Assembly: GCA_910588285.1 (NCBI GenBank)
Contig: CAJUQB010000001.1
Location: 55,565-119,564, forward strand
Length of the DNA: 64,000 bases
Source: an uncultured Lachnospiraceae bacterium
GTDB lineage: Bacteria > Bacillota > Clostridia > Lachnospirales > Lachnospiraceae
Direction: 5' to 3'
The notes beneath the pieces were generated by a model, which was not told the DNA's origin, made no database searches, and worked only from the letters and a program-made list of their open reading frames with translations. Of this stretch, positions 44,136-52,359 are shown piece after piece (position 1 is the stretch's first letter; every line of letters starts with the position of its first letter). Both the position numbers and the translations under genes were made by a program.

Positions 44136-45955
44136 GAGCGCGCAGATTTCATTCAACCTTTACGAAAATGACGGCCTTTTACATAGGCTTTGGGATGATC
44201 CCGCTGGTATTGATCAGCCTGATGTTCTTCTTCTGGTACCACCTGGACGTTATGCAGTCAGCAAGGAGCAATTACAGCCAGATTGCGGACTATGTGGAAC
44301 GGAATGTTTCGGATCTGCTGGAGACGGCGGATGAGACGGCGGGGTATCTCTACGACTATTCGGCAGGGGATTATCAGTATCTGTACCAGATCCTGGAGGA
44401 TCCCGGGCTTTCCGAGACCAGGCGCCAGATCTACATGGAACAGATGCTGCAGGATATGCTGCAGGCAGATCCGGATATTTCCTCTGTGCGTTTTTACCGG
44501 GAGGACGGCACCAGCTATCTGGCCTTTCGGGTACAGGGAAAAAATGCGCAAAGCGGGAAGCCGGTGCTAAATGGAGTGGAAATGGCGCCGGAGAATTACC
44601 ACCAGATGATCCTGATGCCCACCGTTTCGGAGGAGGCCTATTACACAAACACCACGGACCGTGTGTTTTCCCTGGTACGCAGCTATATGAATACAGCCAG
44701 CGTAAGGGCGTCCCAGGAGCAATGCATGGGAGCCGTCTACCTGGATATCAACGAAACGGCCATAGCGAAGCGGATGGAGCGTGTGAATGTGGGGAGCCAG
44801 GGGAGTATCGCTGTGCTAGATCCGGAGGAAGGCCAGTGGCTGTATGCCTCCGTCCCGGGGGTGATGGATGAGGAGATTTTGCGGAAGGGGTTGTCAGGAA
44901 GGCCCAAGAGGGAGATCATCCGGGAAGGGAAATATTGGTATTTTTGCTGCCGGGTATCCGATACGGACTATTATGTGGTAATCCGGATTTTTTCCGAGGA
45001 CGTGATGGATACCTATATCAAAAACAGAACCTATATTTTTGTGATCCTTCTGTTTGCCATACTGCTCCTAAGCCTGGCCTATCTTGTATTTTCCGGCAGG
45101 ATGAACGGTCCGGTGCGCAGGCTGAAAAACGCCATGCAGCAGGTGCAGACCGGGAATCTGAATGTCCGTGTGGATATCCGTACAGGCGATGATATGGAGT
45201 ACCTGGGGGAGGGCTTCAACCGGATGGTCAGCGACCTGGGGCGCTATATTGAGGAGGTCTACATTGCGAATGTCTGCCAGAAGGAGGCGGAGCTGAATGC
45301 GTTGAAAATGCAGATTCAGCCCCACTATCTCTATAATACCCTGGATGTGATCCGCATGACGGCGGTGGAGCAGAAGGATATGCGGACGGCACGGCTGTTA
45401 GAGGGCCTGGGGAAGCAGCTGCGCTATGTGATGGGGCAGCAGGGGGAGCGGGTGCCCCTTTATATGGAGCTTAACAGCATCCAGGGCTACCTTGTGCTGA
45501 TGAATGCCCGGTATCAGAATAAATTCCAGGTGAACGTCAATGTTGCGGATGAAGACCGGGGACTTCTGGTGCTGAAGCTCCTGCTGCAGCCCGTGGTGGA
45601 AAACAGCATCAAGCATGGCCTGCGGGACAAGGAAGGGACAGGAACCCTGGAGCTCAATGTGAAGCGTTTGGCGGACTGCTTGGAAATCGTTGTCATGGAC
45701 GACGGGGTAGGAATGACGCCGGAGGAGACGGAGCGCCTGCTGCAGAACCTGGAGAAAAAGGGGCCGGCGGCGCCCAATGAGGAAGGGCATGTGAGCGTGG
45801 GCCTGAAAAACGTCTATGACCGTATCAAATTTACCTGTGGCGAGGCGTATGGATTTACCGTCGCCAGTGTGGCCGGTATGGGAACTATGGTGAAATACAG
45901 GCTGCCTGTCTGGGAGGAGGAAGATGATGTGGAAGATGATCTTAGCGGACGATGA
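44132..45955 (+). CDS. YesM-type sensor histidine kinase
   Basis: 607 residues. A membrane helix at ~16-38, an extracellular Cache-like sensor (~40-295), a second helix (~298-320, YIFVILLFAILLLSLAYLVF), HAMP (GPVRRLKNAM...), then the His_kinase domain with phospho-His398 in QIQPHYLYNTLD, N-box QPVVENSIKHGL, and G-boxes DDGVGM and GLKNVYDRIKF. It should phosphorylate the YesN-type regulator encoded downstream, with which it overlaps by 32 bp. The start overlaps the solute-binding gene, so the protein partner is probably that lipoprotein. Confidence 0.95.
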   Translation: MRARRFHSTFTKMTAFYIGFGMIPLVLISLMFFFWYHLDVMQSARSNYSQIADYVERNVSDLLETADETAGYLYDYSAGDYQYLYQILEDPGLSETRRQIYMEQMLQDMLQADPDISSVRFYREDGTSYLAFRVQGKNAQSGKPVLNGVEMAPENYHQMILMPTVSEEAYYTNTTDRVFSLVRSYMNTASVRASQEQCMGAVYLDINETAIAKRMERVNVGSQGSIAVLDPEEGQWLYASVPGVMDEEILRKGLSGRPKREIIREGKYWYFCCRVSDTDYYVVIRIFSEDVMDTYIKNRTYIFVILLFAILLLSLAYLVFSGRMNGPVRRLKNAMQQVQTGNLNVRVDIRTGDDMEYLGEGFNRMVSDLGRYIEEVYIANVCQKEAELNALKMQIQPHYLYNTLDVIRMTAVEQKDMRTARLLEGLGKQLRYVMGQQGERVPLYMELNSIQGYLVLMNARYQNKFQVNVNVADEDRGLLVLKLLLQPVVENSIKHGLRDKEGTGTLELNVKRLADCLEIVVMDDGVGMTPEETERLLQNLEKKGPAAPNEEGHVSVGLKNVYDRIKFTCGEAYGFTVASVAGMGTMVKYRLPVWEEEDDVEDDLSGR

Positions 45956-47510
45956 GAGTGTGATTCGGGGCGGCCTAAAGCTCCTGCTGGACTGGGCGGC
46001 TCTGGAGGTTGCGATTGTGGGAGAGGCTGCGGACGGGGAGGAGCTTCTGGCAATGATCCGGGAGGAAAAAACGGATCTGGTGGTGACGGATATCCGCATG
46101 CCCAAGCTGACCGGGCTGGAGGTGATCCGCCGCTGCCAGGAGATGGAAGAAGTGCCAAAATTCATTTTTATCAGCGGCTACGAGGAGTTTTCCTATGCCA
46201 GGGAGGCAGTGCGCTTCGGCGCTGTGGACTATCTGCTGAAGCCGGTGGGGGAGGAGGAGCTTACGGCAGCCGTGAAAAAGGCTGTCAGCCAGCTTTTGGA
46301 CCATCAGACGGTGGATATCTTCCGTGAGGATAAGAATGAGCTGCAGCAGGTATTCCAGAATATGAACGATGGCTATGAATATGCAGAGGAGGAGCTGTAT
46401 CAGCGTTTTGCCAGGGCCCAGCTGTCCGTGGAGGACTGCTTTTACGTTGGCGTATGCTTCAGCCTGATTGAGGACGAGAAGCTGAAGGGTCAGATGAGCT
46501 ACGAGCAGCGCGGCCTGCTCCGGTTTGGGGTCTACAACCGGATTATGGAGGAGCTGAAGAGCCGCAGGCTGGGATTTCTCATCAAAAAGGAGGAATACAT
46601 CTGTGATGCCATTGCCGTGATCCCCAAGAACCATGGGGAGGATTTTATCGAATCCCTGCTGCAGCCGGTGTGGGAGAAGATTCAGCAGGAGTTTAAGGTT
46701 TGCCTCTGCATGGGGATTGGCATACCGGTGGAGCAGATCCACCAGTGGCAGCTGTCCCACAAGAGCGCGAAATTTGCCTGCGAGCTGTATTATTTTGAAG
46801 AGGAGCCGGTGATTGACTTCTCCAAAATCCAGCGGGACTATACGGTGTCCTTTGAGGATTTTTATCAGATCCTGGAATTGGCCTTCCGTCAGATCGCGGC
46901 GAAGGATCCGGAGGCTATGGCGACCATAGAGCGGGGGCTTGATGCCATTGAGTCCATCCATTACGGGAACCGTTACGCAGCGGTGAACCGGGTGTTGATT
47001 TTTTCCGGAAGCCTTTTGGAAAAGCTGTTTGCGGTGGAGCTGGTGAAGGGGGATTTTACCCAGCGGCAGAATGAGCTGCAGGAGGCCATCCGTTATCTGG
47101 GAACCTACGCCCAGATGAAGCAATGGCTGATGGAATATTACCAAGGGCTTTTGGCAGATATTTTTGCTGACAGCAGCCGCAGGGCCACCGGGGAGATGAT
47201 TGGCGTCCAGAATTATATCCGGGAACATTATAACCAGGATCTGTCTCTGCGGGAGCTTGCGGAGGTGGCCTGCGTCAGCACCACCTATTTCAGTGCATTG
47301 TTCAAGAAGGAGACCGGTGAGAATTATAAGAGCTATGTGACCCGGATCCGCATGGAGGAGGCCATAAAGCTTGTGTTAAAAACCGACCTGAAAACCTATG
47401 AGATCGCTGAGGCAGTGGGCTACAACAACGTGCGGCGTTTTGTGGATGCCTTTAAAAACAGCTATCAGATGAGTCCCATGGATTACCGGAGGATAAATCG
47501 TAAAAAATAG
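45924..47510 (+). CDS. YesN-type response regulator with AraC output domain
   Basis: 528 residues. The receiver domain carries the acidic pair in ILADDESV, phospho-Asp56 in VVTDIRMPK and Lys in LLKPVGE. A ~250-residue central region follows, then an AraC double helix-turn-helix at the C-terminus (IREHYNQDLSLRELAEVACV, then TYEIAEAVGYNNVRRFVDAF and MSPMDYRR). Two ATG codons in tandem at 45924 and 45927 follow GGAGGAGG; either is possible. It should activate carbohydrate genes when phosphorylated by the upstream kinase; the adjacent dehydrogenase and beta-helix genes are candidate targets. Confidence 0.95.
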   Translation: MMWKMILADDESVIRGGLKLLLDWAALEVAIVGEAADGEELLAMIREEKTDLVVTDIRMPKLTGLEVIRRCQEMEEVPKFIFISGYEEFSYAREAVRFGAVDYLLKPVGEEELTAAVKKAVSQLLDHQTVDIFREDKNELQQVFQNMNDGYEYAEEELYQRFARAQLSVEDCFYVGVCFSLIEDEKLKGQMSYEQRGLLRFGVYNRIMEELKSRRLGFLIKKEEYICDAIAVIPKNHGEDFIESLLQPVWEKIQQEFKVCLCMGIGIPVEQIHQWQLSHKSAKFACELYYFEEEPVIDFSKIQRDYTVSFEDFYQILELAFRQIAAKDPEAMATIERGLDAIESIHYGNRYAAVNRVLIFSGSLLEKLFAVELVKGDFTQRQNELQEAIRYLGTYAQMKQWLMEYYQGLLADIFADSSRRATGEMIGVQNYIREHYNQDLSLRELAEVACVSTTYFSALFKKETGENYKSYVTRIRMEEAIKLVLKTDLKTYEIAEAVGYNNVRRFVDAFKNSYQMSPMDYRRINRKK

Positions 47511-47663
47511 AACTTTCTTCCTCAAAAACGTCATTGAAGGAACCGAGATTTTATGGAACAATAGAGATAACAAATACAGATGGCACAATCAATATGCGAT
47601 TAGAATCCCCATTGGAATCGGATTAAAATGCCATCAAAATCTCAGAAGGAGGAGGAAGATTAC

Positions 47664-48713
47664 ATGAAGACGATTTATGCAAAGGCATATGAGGGAAGAG
47701 TGGCCCTGGAGGAGAAGGAGCTGCCAAGCCCGGGAAAAGGGGAGGTGCTCCTGAAGGCAAAATACAGCGCCATGAGCCCGGGAACGGAAAAGGGGCTGCT
47801 GGTGGGAGCCATTGTGCCGTTGCCTACCAGTATCGGCTATGCCATGGTTGGCGAGGTAATGGAGTGCGGGGAAGAGGTCTATGATCTGAAGGTGGGAGAC
47901 CATGTGGTGACCACCGGGGAGCATGCCCAGTACCTGATTATGCCGGAGCTGAACTGTACCAAATGTCCGGAGGGCGTGGATTTGAAGCAGGCCGCCTTCT
48001 GGAACCTGGGCCATACCGGGGTGTATGCCCTGCGCCGTTCCAACCTGCAGATGGGAGAGCCCTGCGCCGTCCTGGGACAGGGGTTTGTAGGGGCGATCAC
48101 AGCCCAGTGCGCACGGATTGCCGGGGCGGTGCCTGTGATTGTCACCGACTTGGACGACACCCGCCTGGAGGCTGCCAAGGCCATGGGCGTAGACCTGGCC
48201 ATCAACTCCAGGACAGACCCCAAAGGGCTGGAGAAGGCGGTGGAGGAGCTTGGCAGGGATCTTCCGGTGATCTTTGAAGCCACCGGGGCCAGGGGCCCGC
48301 TGATGCAGGCCGCGGAGCTGATCGGGGAGCGGGGCCGCCTGGTGATGATCTCCCAGGTGCACGGGGAGGCCATGCCTCCCATTGACGACCCCATCATGCA
48401 AAAGGGCGCCAGCCTGATTGGCACCTATGTGAATTCCAAGCCCTTTAAGCTGAAAAGGGCGGATCTGCTGATTGAGGGCGCATGGCCGCCGGTGATGGGC
48501 AGGAGTTTGAACCGCTATGCCAACGCCGACTGCTGGACCTCGGATGAGGACATCCAGGTGTTCCTGAACCTGATCAAGTATGGCAAGCTGGATATCACGC
48601 CGCTTATAAGCCATGAGTTCCAATATACCGAGATTCCCAAAGCCTACGACAAGTACGTGTGGAACATGGATCCCAGCCTCACCGGCGGGCTGATTTCCTG
48701 GATCGAGGAATAA
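47664..48713 (+). CDS. Zinc-type medium-chain dehydrogenase
   Basis: 349 residues. The MDR fold is clear: GroES-like N-terminal half (SPGKGEVLLKAKYSAMSPGTE, GYAMVGEVMECGEEV, VGDHVVTTGEHAQYL) and a Rossmann half with GQGFVGAITAQCARIAGA. The structural-zinc Cys quartet of alcohol dehydrogenases is not visible, as in several polyol/sugar members. It may oxidise a polyol or sugar alcohol. ATG 47664 has AGGAGGAGG upstream. It follows the YesN-type gene by 153 bp and is closed by a strong terminator; regulation by that regulator is inferred. Confidence 0.88.
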   Translation: MKTIYAKAYEGRVALEEKELPSPGKGEVLLKAKYSAMSPGTEKGLLVGAIVPLPTSIGYAMVGEVMECGEEVYDLKVGDHVVTTGEHAQYLIMPELNCTKCPEGVDLKQAAFWNLGHTGVYALRRSNLQMGEPCAVLGQGFVGAITAQCARIAGAVPVIVTDLDDTRLEAAKAMGVDLAINSRTDPKGLEKAVEELGRDLPVIFEATGARGPLMQAAELIGERGRLVMISQVHGEAMPPIDDPIMQKGASLIGTYVNSKPFKLKRADLLIEGAWPPVMGRSLNRYANADCWTSDEDIQVFLNLIKYGKLDITPLISHEFQYTEIPKAYDKYVWNMDPSLTGGLISWIEE

Positions 48714-48737
48714 CGCTTACAACTAAATTTTGTATAT

Positions 48738-48764
48738 CTTATTGAACGTTAGTAGTTCAATAAG
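48738..48764. repeat. Perfect small inverted repeat after the dehydrogenase gene
   Basis: CTTATTGAAC / GTTCAATAAG, 10-bp arms around a 7-nt loop. It lies just before the terminator and at the boundary where the AT-rich cassette begins. It could be a minor hairpin or a scar; nothing more can be said. Confidence 0.5.
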
Positions 48765-48779
48765 CAAGTATTTTCAGGG

Positions 48780-48823
48780 CCCCCTTCACCAGTACGATAC
48801 CCCTCCTCGGTGAAGGGGGTTTT
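48780..48823 (+). terminator. Terminator of the dehydrogenase gene
   Basis: The 11-bp stem CCCCCTTCACC / GGTGAAGGGGG with an 18-nt loop is followed by TTTT. It marks the left boundary of the GHKL-HNH-methyltransferase cassette. Confidence 0.85.
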
Positions 48824-48950
48824 GCCGTATATTTTGGAAATGGAAAAAAGAAAATGACTTTAGCGGAGAATCATGCTATAATAAGGAATGCAAAAAGTGG
48901 AAGAAGGGGAATAATAGGAGTATACCTGTGTATGGTTTGGAGGTAAAATT

Positions 48951-51101
48951 GTGGAAAAACTGGAATACATCATTGAAGACAGTACAATAGCAGAAGTGCT
49001 TGGGGTACAGAATTTTACAAATGAAGAGTCGGCAGTGTTGGAACTGGTAAAAAACGCGTATGATGCACAGGCAAAAAGAGTCACAATTGTTATAGCGGGC
49101 GATTCCATGATTATTCATGATGACGGGATCGGCATGGATCGCCAGAAGATCCTTGAGGCATGGATGCATGTGGGGAAAAGTGATAAGGAATATCTGGTAG
49201 GGGAGAGGAAGGAACAGCGTGTACTGGCAGGCTCCAAAGGTGTGGGGCGATTTGCGATTGCACGTTTGGGAGCCAGGGCTCAGGTATATTCCAAAATGGC
49301 AGGAAGAAGGCCTATTCTGTGGACAACGGATTGGAATACGAATACTTTGGAAGAGTGCCAGGAGGAATACGAACAGGGAACGAAAATCAAGATCGAAGCA
49401 CTGCGGGACAACTGGACGGCGGCGCGGGTTCGTAATCTGCGGCATTTTTTGTCGAGAACATATAATGATGATTCCATGGAAATATTTGTGGAATATAAAG
49501 GCGAGATACAGGAGGTAAAGAGATATTTTAAAGAATTCCGATTAGGGATTCATTGTGTCAGTGTAATACGCCTGGCATATCATGAAAAAACGCAGACATT
49601 GGAGTGTCTCATAGAGTCGGACGAATTTAAAGAGCAGGTGAATAGATTCTGTCCGGATATGAATCTGAAAGAGCAGAAGATTGTATTGGACATGGCAGAA
49701 GAATTGACCGGCCTGCGAGCAGAAATAGCAGAAGGGGCTGATGAGGAAGAATGGAGGGCATTGCTGGCAGAGGTAGGTGATTTTACGGCAGAATTGTATT
49801 TCTCCTTGAAAAACCCATCTAGTACAGATGCGGAAAAGTTTTTTTATAAGCATAGAATGCTAGAGGAACGCTATGATATGGGAGTGATCCTTTATCGCAA
49901 TGCATTCAGTATATCCTCCCATGATGGGGAGAAGGATTGGCTGGAGTTTGGGAAACGTTCCAGAAAATCACCTGTGGCGGCTTCTCATCCTACCGGTGCC
50001 TGGAGGGTGCGCGAGAACCAGATGGCAGGCAGGGTCATGATTGATAAAAGAAGGAACAGTAGTTTGTCAGATCTGATGAACCGACAGGGATTGGTAGAGA
50101 ATGATGTGTACAAGCTATTTGTTGCAATCATTATTGCCGGGATTGGCTGCTTTGAACGGTATCGCCAGAGCATCATACGCAGTATTGCGCGTAAGAATGG
50201 TACTTTGACAGAAAAGAAGCCTAAAATGGTTGCCGAGATTATTAAAAGCCCTTCTAACTTATCAGGGCTGTCTTCCAAAGAGACAGAACAATTTGTCAGT
50301 GAGCTTGTTCGCATTACCGAGGAAAATAAGGAGAACCAAAAACGTATCAATGAGACAGAGAACAAATATCAGTACGATATTCGTTTGTTGAATGTCCTTG
50401 CAACTTCTGGATTGAAGGCAACCTCTATCGCACATGAAATGCATAATGACAGAAACAGCATTGATCAGAATATAGATTATATTATAAAGGCGTTGAAAAA
50501 ATATGGGTTATGGGAAGTATTATCTGACCAGGAAAATCGAAGATATATCTATAGAGATATTCCAGCCTTGCTGGATAAAAACCGCAGGATTAATCGCAAA
50601 ATCATTACATTTATGGATGTAATGCTTTCGGAGACGGAAAAGAAGCAATTTGAACCAGAGGATATTGACATATACCGGCTTTTAACAGAAATAAAAAATG
50701 TTTGGGAACGGGATTACTCCTGGATCAACATACAGTTAAAGATAGAAGAAGGGTTCGTGTATCGCAGTGCGCAGGATGTTTTTCGAGTTATTTTTGATAA
50801 TTTGATATTAAATAGTATTCAACAAAATGACGAGGAAAATATCCTGGAAATCCAAATCGTCATTGAACAGAAAGGAAAGTATCTACATGCGCTTTACCGT
50901 GATGCAGGGAAAGGTCTTCCGCCTAAATTTAAATTGGATCCCATGAGAATTCTGGAGGTGCATGAGACATCAAGAACAGACGGGCATGGAATTGGGATGT
51001 GGATGGTTAATAATACAATTACAAATACCGGCGGTGAGATAAAAGAAATAAATGGTTTAGAGGGCTTTCACATAGAGTTTATGCTAGGAGGAAAAGTATG
51101 A
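48951..51101 (+). CDS. Protein kinase-like sensor with two GHKL ATPase domains
   Basis: 716 residues, GTG start with GGAGGT upstream, no membrane segment. The N-terminal ~200 residues form a MutL/Hsp90/MORC-like GHKL ATPase: N-box ELVKNAYDA (31-39), HDDGIGM (56-62) and GSKGVGRF (94-101). The C-terminal ~250 residues form a second, histidine-kinase-type unit: candidate phospho-His495 in IAHEMHND after a coiled coil (~445-485), N-box DNLILNS (616-622), G1 DAGKG (651) and HGIGMWMV (679-686). The central region is unassigned. The stop overlaps the receiver gene's start (ATGA). It opens the four-gene AT-rich cassette. I infer that it senses invasion or DNA state and signals to the receiver. Confidence 0.78.
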   Translation: MEKLEYIIEDSTIAEVLGVQNFTNEESAVLELVKNAYDAQAKRVTIVIAGDSMIIHDDGIGMDRQKILEAWMHVGKSDKEYLVGERKEQRVLAGSKGVGRFAIARLGARAQVYSKMAGRRPILWTTDWNTNTLEECQEEYEQGTKIKIEALRDNWTAARVRNLRHFLSRTYNDDSMEIFVEYKGEIQEVKRYFKEFRLGIHCVSVIRLAYHEKTQTLECLIESDEFKEQVNRFCPDMNLKEQKIVLDMAEELTGLRAEIAEGADEEEWRALLAEVGDFTAELYFSLKNPSSTDAEKFFYKHRMLEERYDMGVILYRNAFSISSHDGEKDWLEFGKRSRKSPVAASHPTGAWRVRENQMAGRVMIDKRRNSSLSDLMNRQGLVENDVYKLFVAIIIAGIGCFERYRQSIIRSIARKNGTLTEKKPKMVAEIIKSPSNLSGLSSKETEQFVSELVRITEENKENQKRINETENKYQYDIRLLNVLATSGLKATSIAHEMHNDRNSIDQNIDYIIKALKKYGLWEVLSDQENRRYIYRDIPALLDKNRRINRKIITFMDVMLSETEKKQFEPEDIDIYRLLTEIKNVWERDYSWINIQLKIEEGFVYRSAQDVFRVIFDNLILNSIQQNDEENILEIQIVIEQKGKYLHALYRDAGKGLPPKFKLDPMRILEVHETSRTDGHGIGMWMVNNTITNTGGEIKEINGLEGFHIEFMLGGKV

Positions 51102-51688
51102 AAAAGAAGGAAAAGATATGTCTGGTTTATATTGATGATGACCGGGAAGAAGCGGTGTCTCATTATTTGGCTGAGGAATATGTGAATGAGCTGTGTGATA
51201 TTGAATATTTGGAGGAAGATTTTATTCCGGGGAATGGATATGAAGGGTTGTTGAAAAAGGAAACTGTAAAAGCAGCAAATGTAATTATTATTGATTCAAA
51301 GCTCTTCGAGAATGACAGTATAAAATATAGTGGGAAATTTTCAGGTGAAGAGTTCCGGATGGTTTTGCGGCGTGTATTTCCCTATATAGAAGTGCTGGTT
51401 ATTTCACAGAATGGGGAAAGTGAAGAATATGATATTATCCCAAAGTACAGAAGCGGAAGTGCAAGTACGGCGGATGAACACTATGCACACGTTTTAAAAG
51501 ATAAGGTTGACGAGGCAATCCGCCGGGTTGTCACTTTTCGAAATATATCAAAAAAGTTGGAGAATAATAAAGAGATTGATAAAGTATTGGTGGAAAGGAC
51601 AGTTGGATCACTAAGAGGCATAGAGGAATATCAACATCTTAGCAAATCAGATATCGACAAATTGATAGAGACTTTTGAACATATCTGA
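51098..51688 (+). CDS. Stand-alone receiver (REC) domain protein
   Basis: 196 residues. The receiver residues are all in place: Asp13-Asp14 in YIDDDRE, phospho-Asp66 in VIIIDSKLF, Ser103 in VISQ and Lys116. The ~70-residue C-terminal extension is helical and has no DNA-binding or enzymatic motif. It should be the phosphoacceptor of the GHKL kinase, with which it overlaps by 4 bp. With no output domain of its own it would act by binding a partner, plausibly the HNH protein, whose start lies 17 bp past its stop. Confidence 0.75.
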   Translation: MKKKEKICLVYIDDDREEAVSHYLAEEYVNELCDIEYLEEDFIPGNGYEGLLKKETVKAANVIIIDSKLFENDSIKYSGKFSGEEFRMVLRRVFPYIEVLVISQNGESEEYDIIPKYRSGSASTADEHYAHVLKDKVDEAIRRVVTFRNISKKLENNKEIDKVLVERTVGSLRGIEEYQHLSKSDIDKLIETFEHI

Positions 51689-51704
51689 TAGAGGTAGATT
51701 GAGC

Positions 51705-52358
51705 GTGGAAACAAAGGATTATAGAAATACAAAGTATTGTCCTGTCTTGGAGCAGGTGGGCAGGAAAAAGAGACTTCTCGAAGAAAAAATTAAGAAGGAC
51801 TCGCCGAAAACAACCATCCTATATAATAAAGTTAGGTTGCGGCAGGGAATCTATCATAAGGAATTTGCAAAGATATATAATGAAAAATGTGCGTATTGTG
51901 GGTGTATGTGGGGAATTTTACCGACAGAATCCTTTGAGGTTGATCACTTTATCAATGAGGCATCGTATCCAAATACAAAGGAAGGCAGGGCAGAAGCGGG
52001 AAGGATGGAGAATCTGGTGTGGTCATGCTTTACCTGTAACAGAGGAAAGCATGACATGCTGATAGAGCCTCCTTATGATATGATTTTGAATGTGGATAAT
52101 GGAAACATAGCGAATGTTTTTGTACGGGAGGAAGATTATTCCATAAAAATTGCGGATACATATAAAAATGATAAATTTGTATTAAGCTTTTATAAGGCGC
52201 TCCATTTGGAATATGAGGCAAGACGGCTTGATTATCTTGCCTTAAAGCTACAGGGAAAATATAAAAACGAGGCGGATCCTGCTCGGAAACAAAAGCTGGG
52301 TGAAGCTTTATATCTTTTGATAGAAAAGAGAAATACGTTTGTTGAAGGTAGAAAGTAA
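51705..52358 (+). CDS. HNH endonuclease
   Basis: 217 residues from GTG 51705, with GAGGT upstream; a TTG at 51675 lies inside the preceding gene. The zinc-type HNH core is clear: CAYCGC (Cys62, Cys65), EVDHF (Asp80-His81), SCFTCNRGKHD (Cys108, Cys111, Asn112, His116). His81 is the likely catalytic base and His116 a metal ligand. The N-terminal ~55 and C-terminal ~90 residues are helical and unassigned. It lies between the receiver and the methyltransferase, so DNA restriction by an HNH nuclease is the obvious inferred role. Confidence 0.82.
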   Translation: METKDYRNTKYCPVLEQVGRKKRLLEEKIKKDSPKTTILYNKVRLRQGIYHKEFAKIYNEKCAYCGCMWGILPTESFEVDHFINEASYPNTKEGRAEAGRMENLVWSCFTCNRGKHDMLIEPPYDMILNVDNGNIANVFVREEDYSIKIADTYKNDKFVLSFYKALHLEYEARRLDYLALKLQGKYKNEADPARKQKLGEALYLLIEKRNTFVEGRK

Positions 52359-52359
52359 A

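Noticed and set aside
48951..51688. Kinase plus receiver as an ordinary two-component transcription system
   Set aside because: There is no DNA-binding output domain, no membrane sensor, and an extra MutL-like ATPase domain; the neighbours are nuclease and methyltransferase genes.
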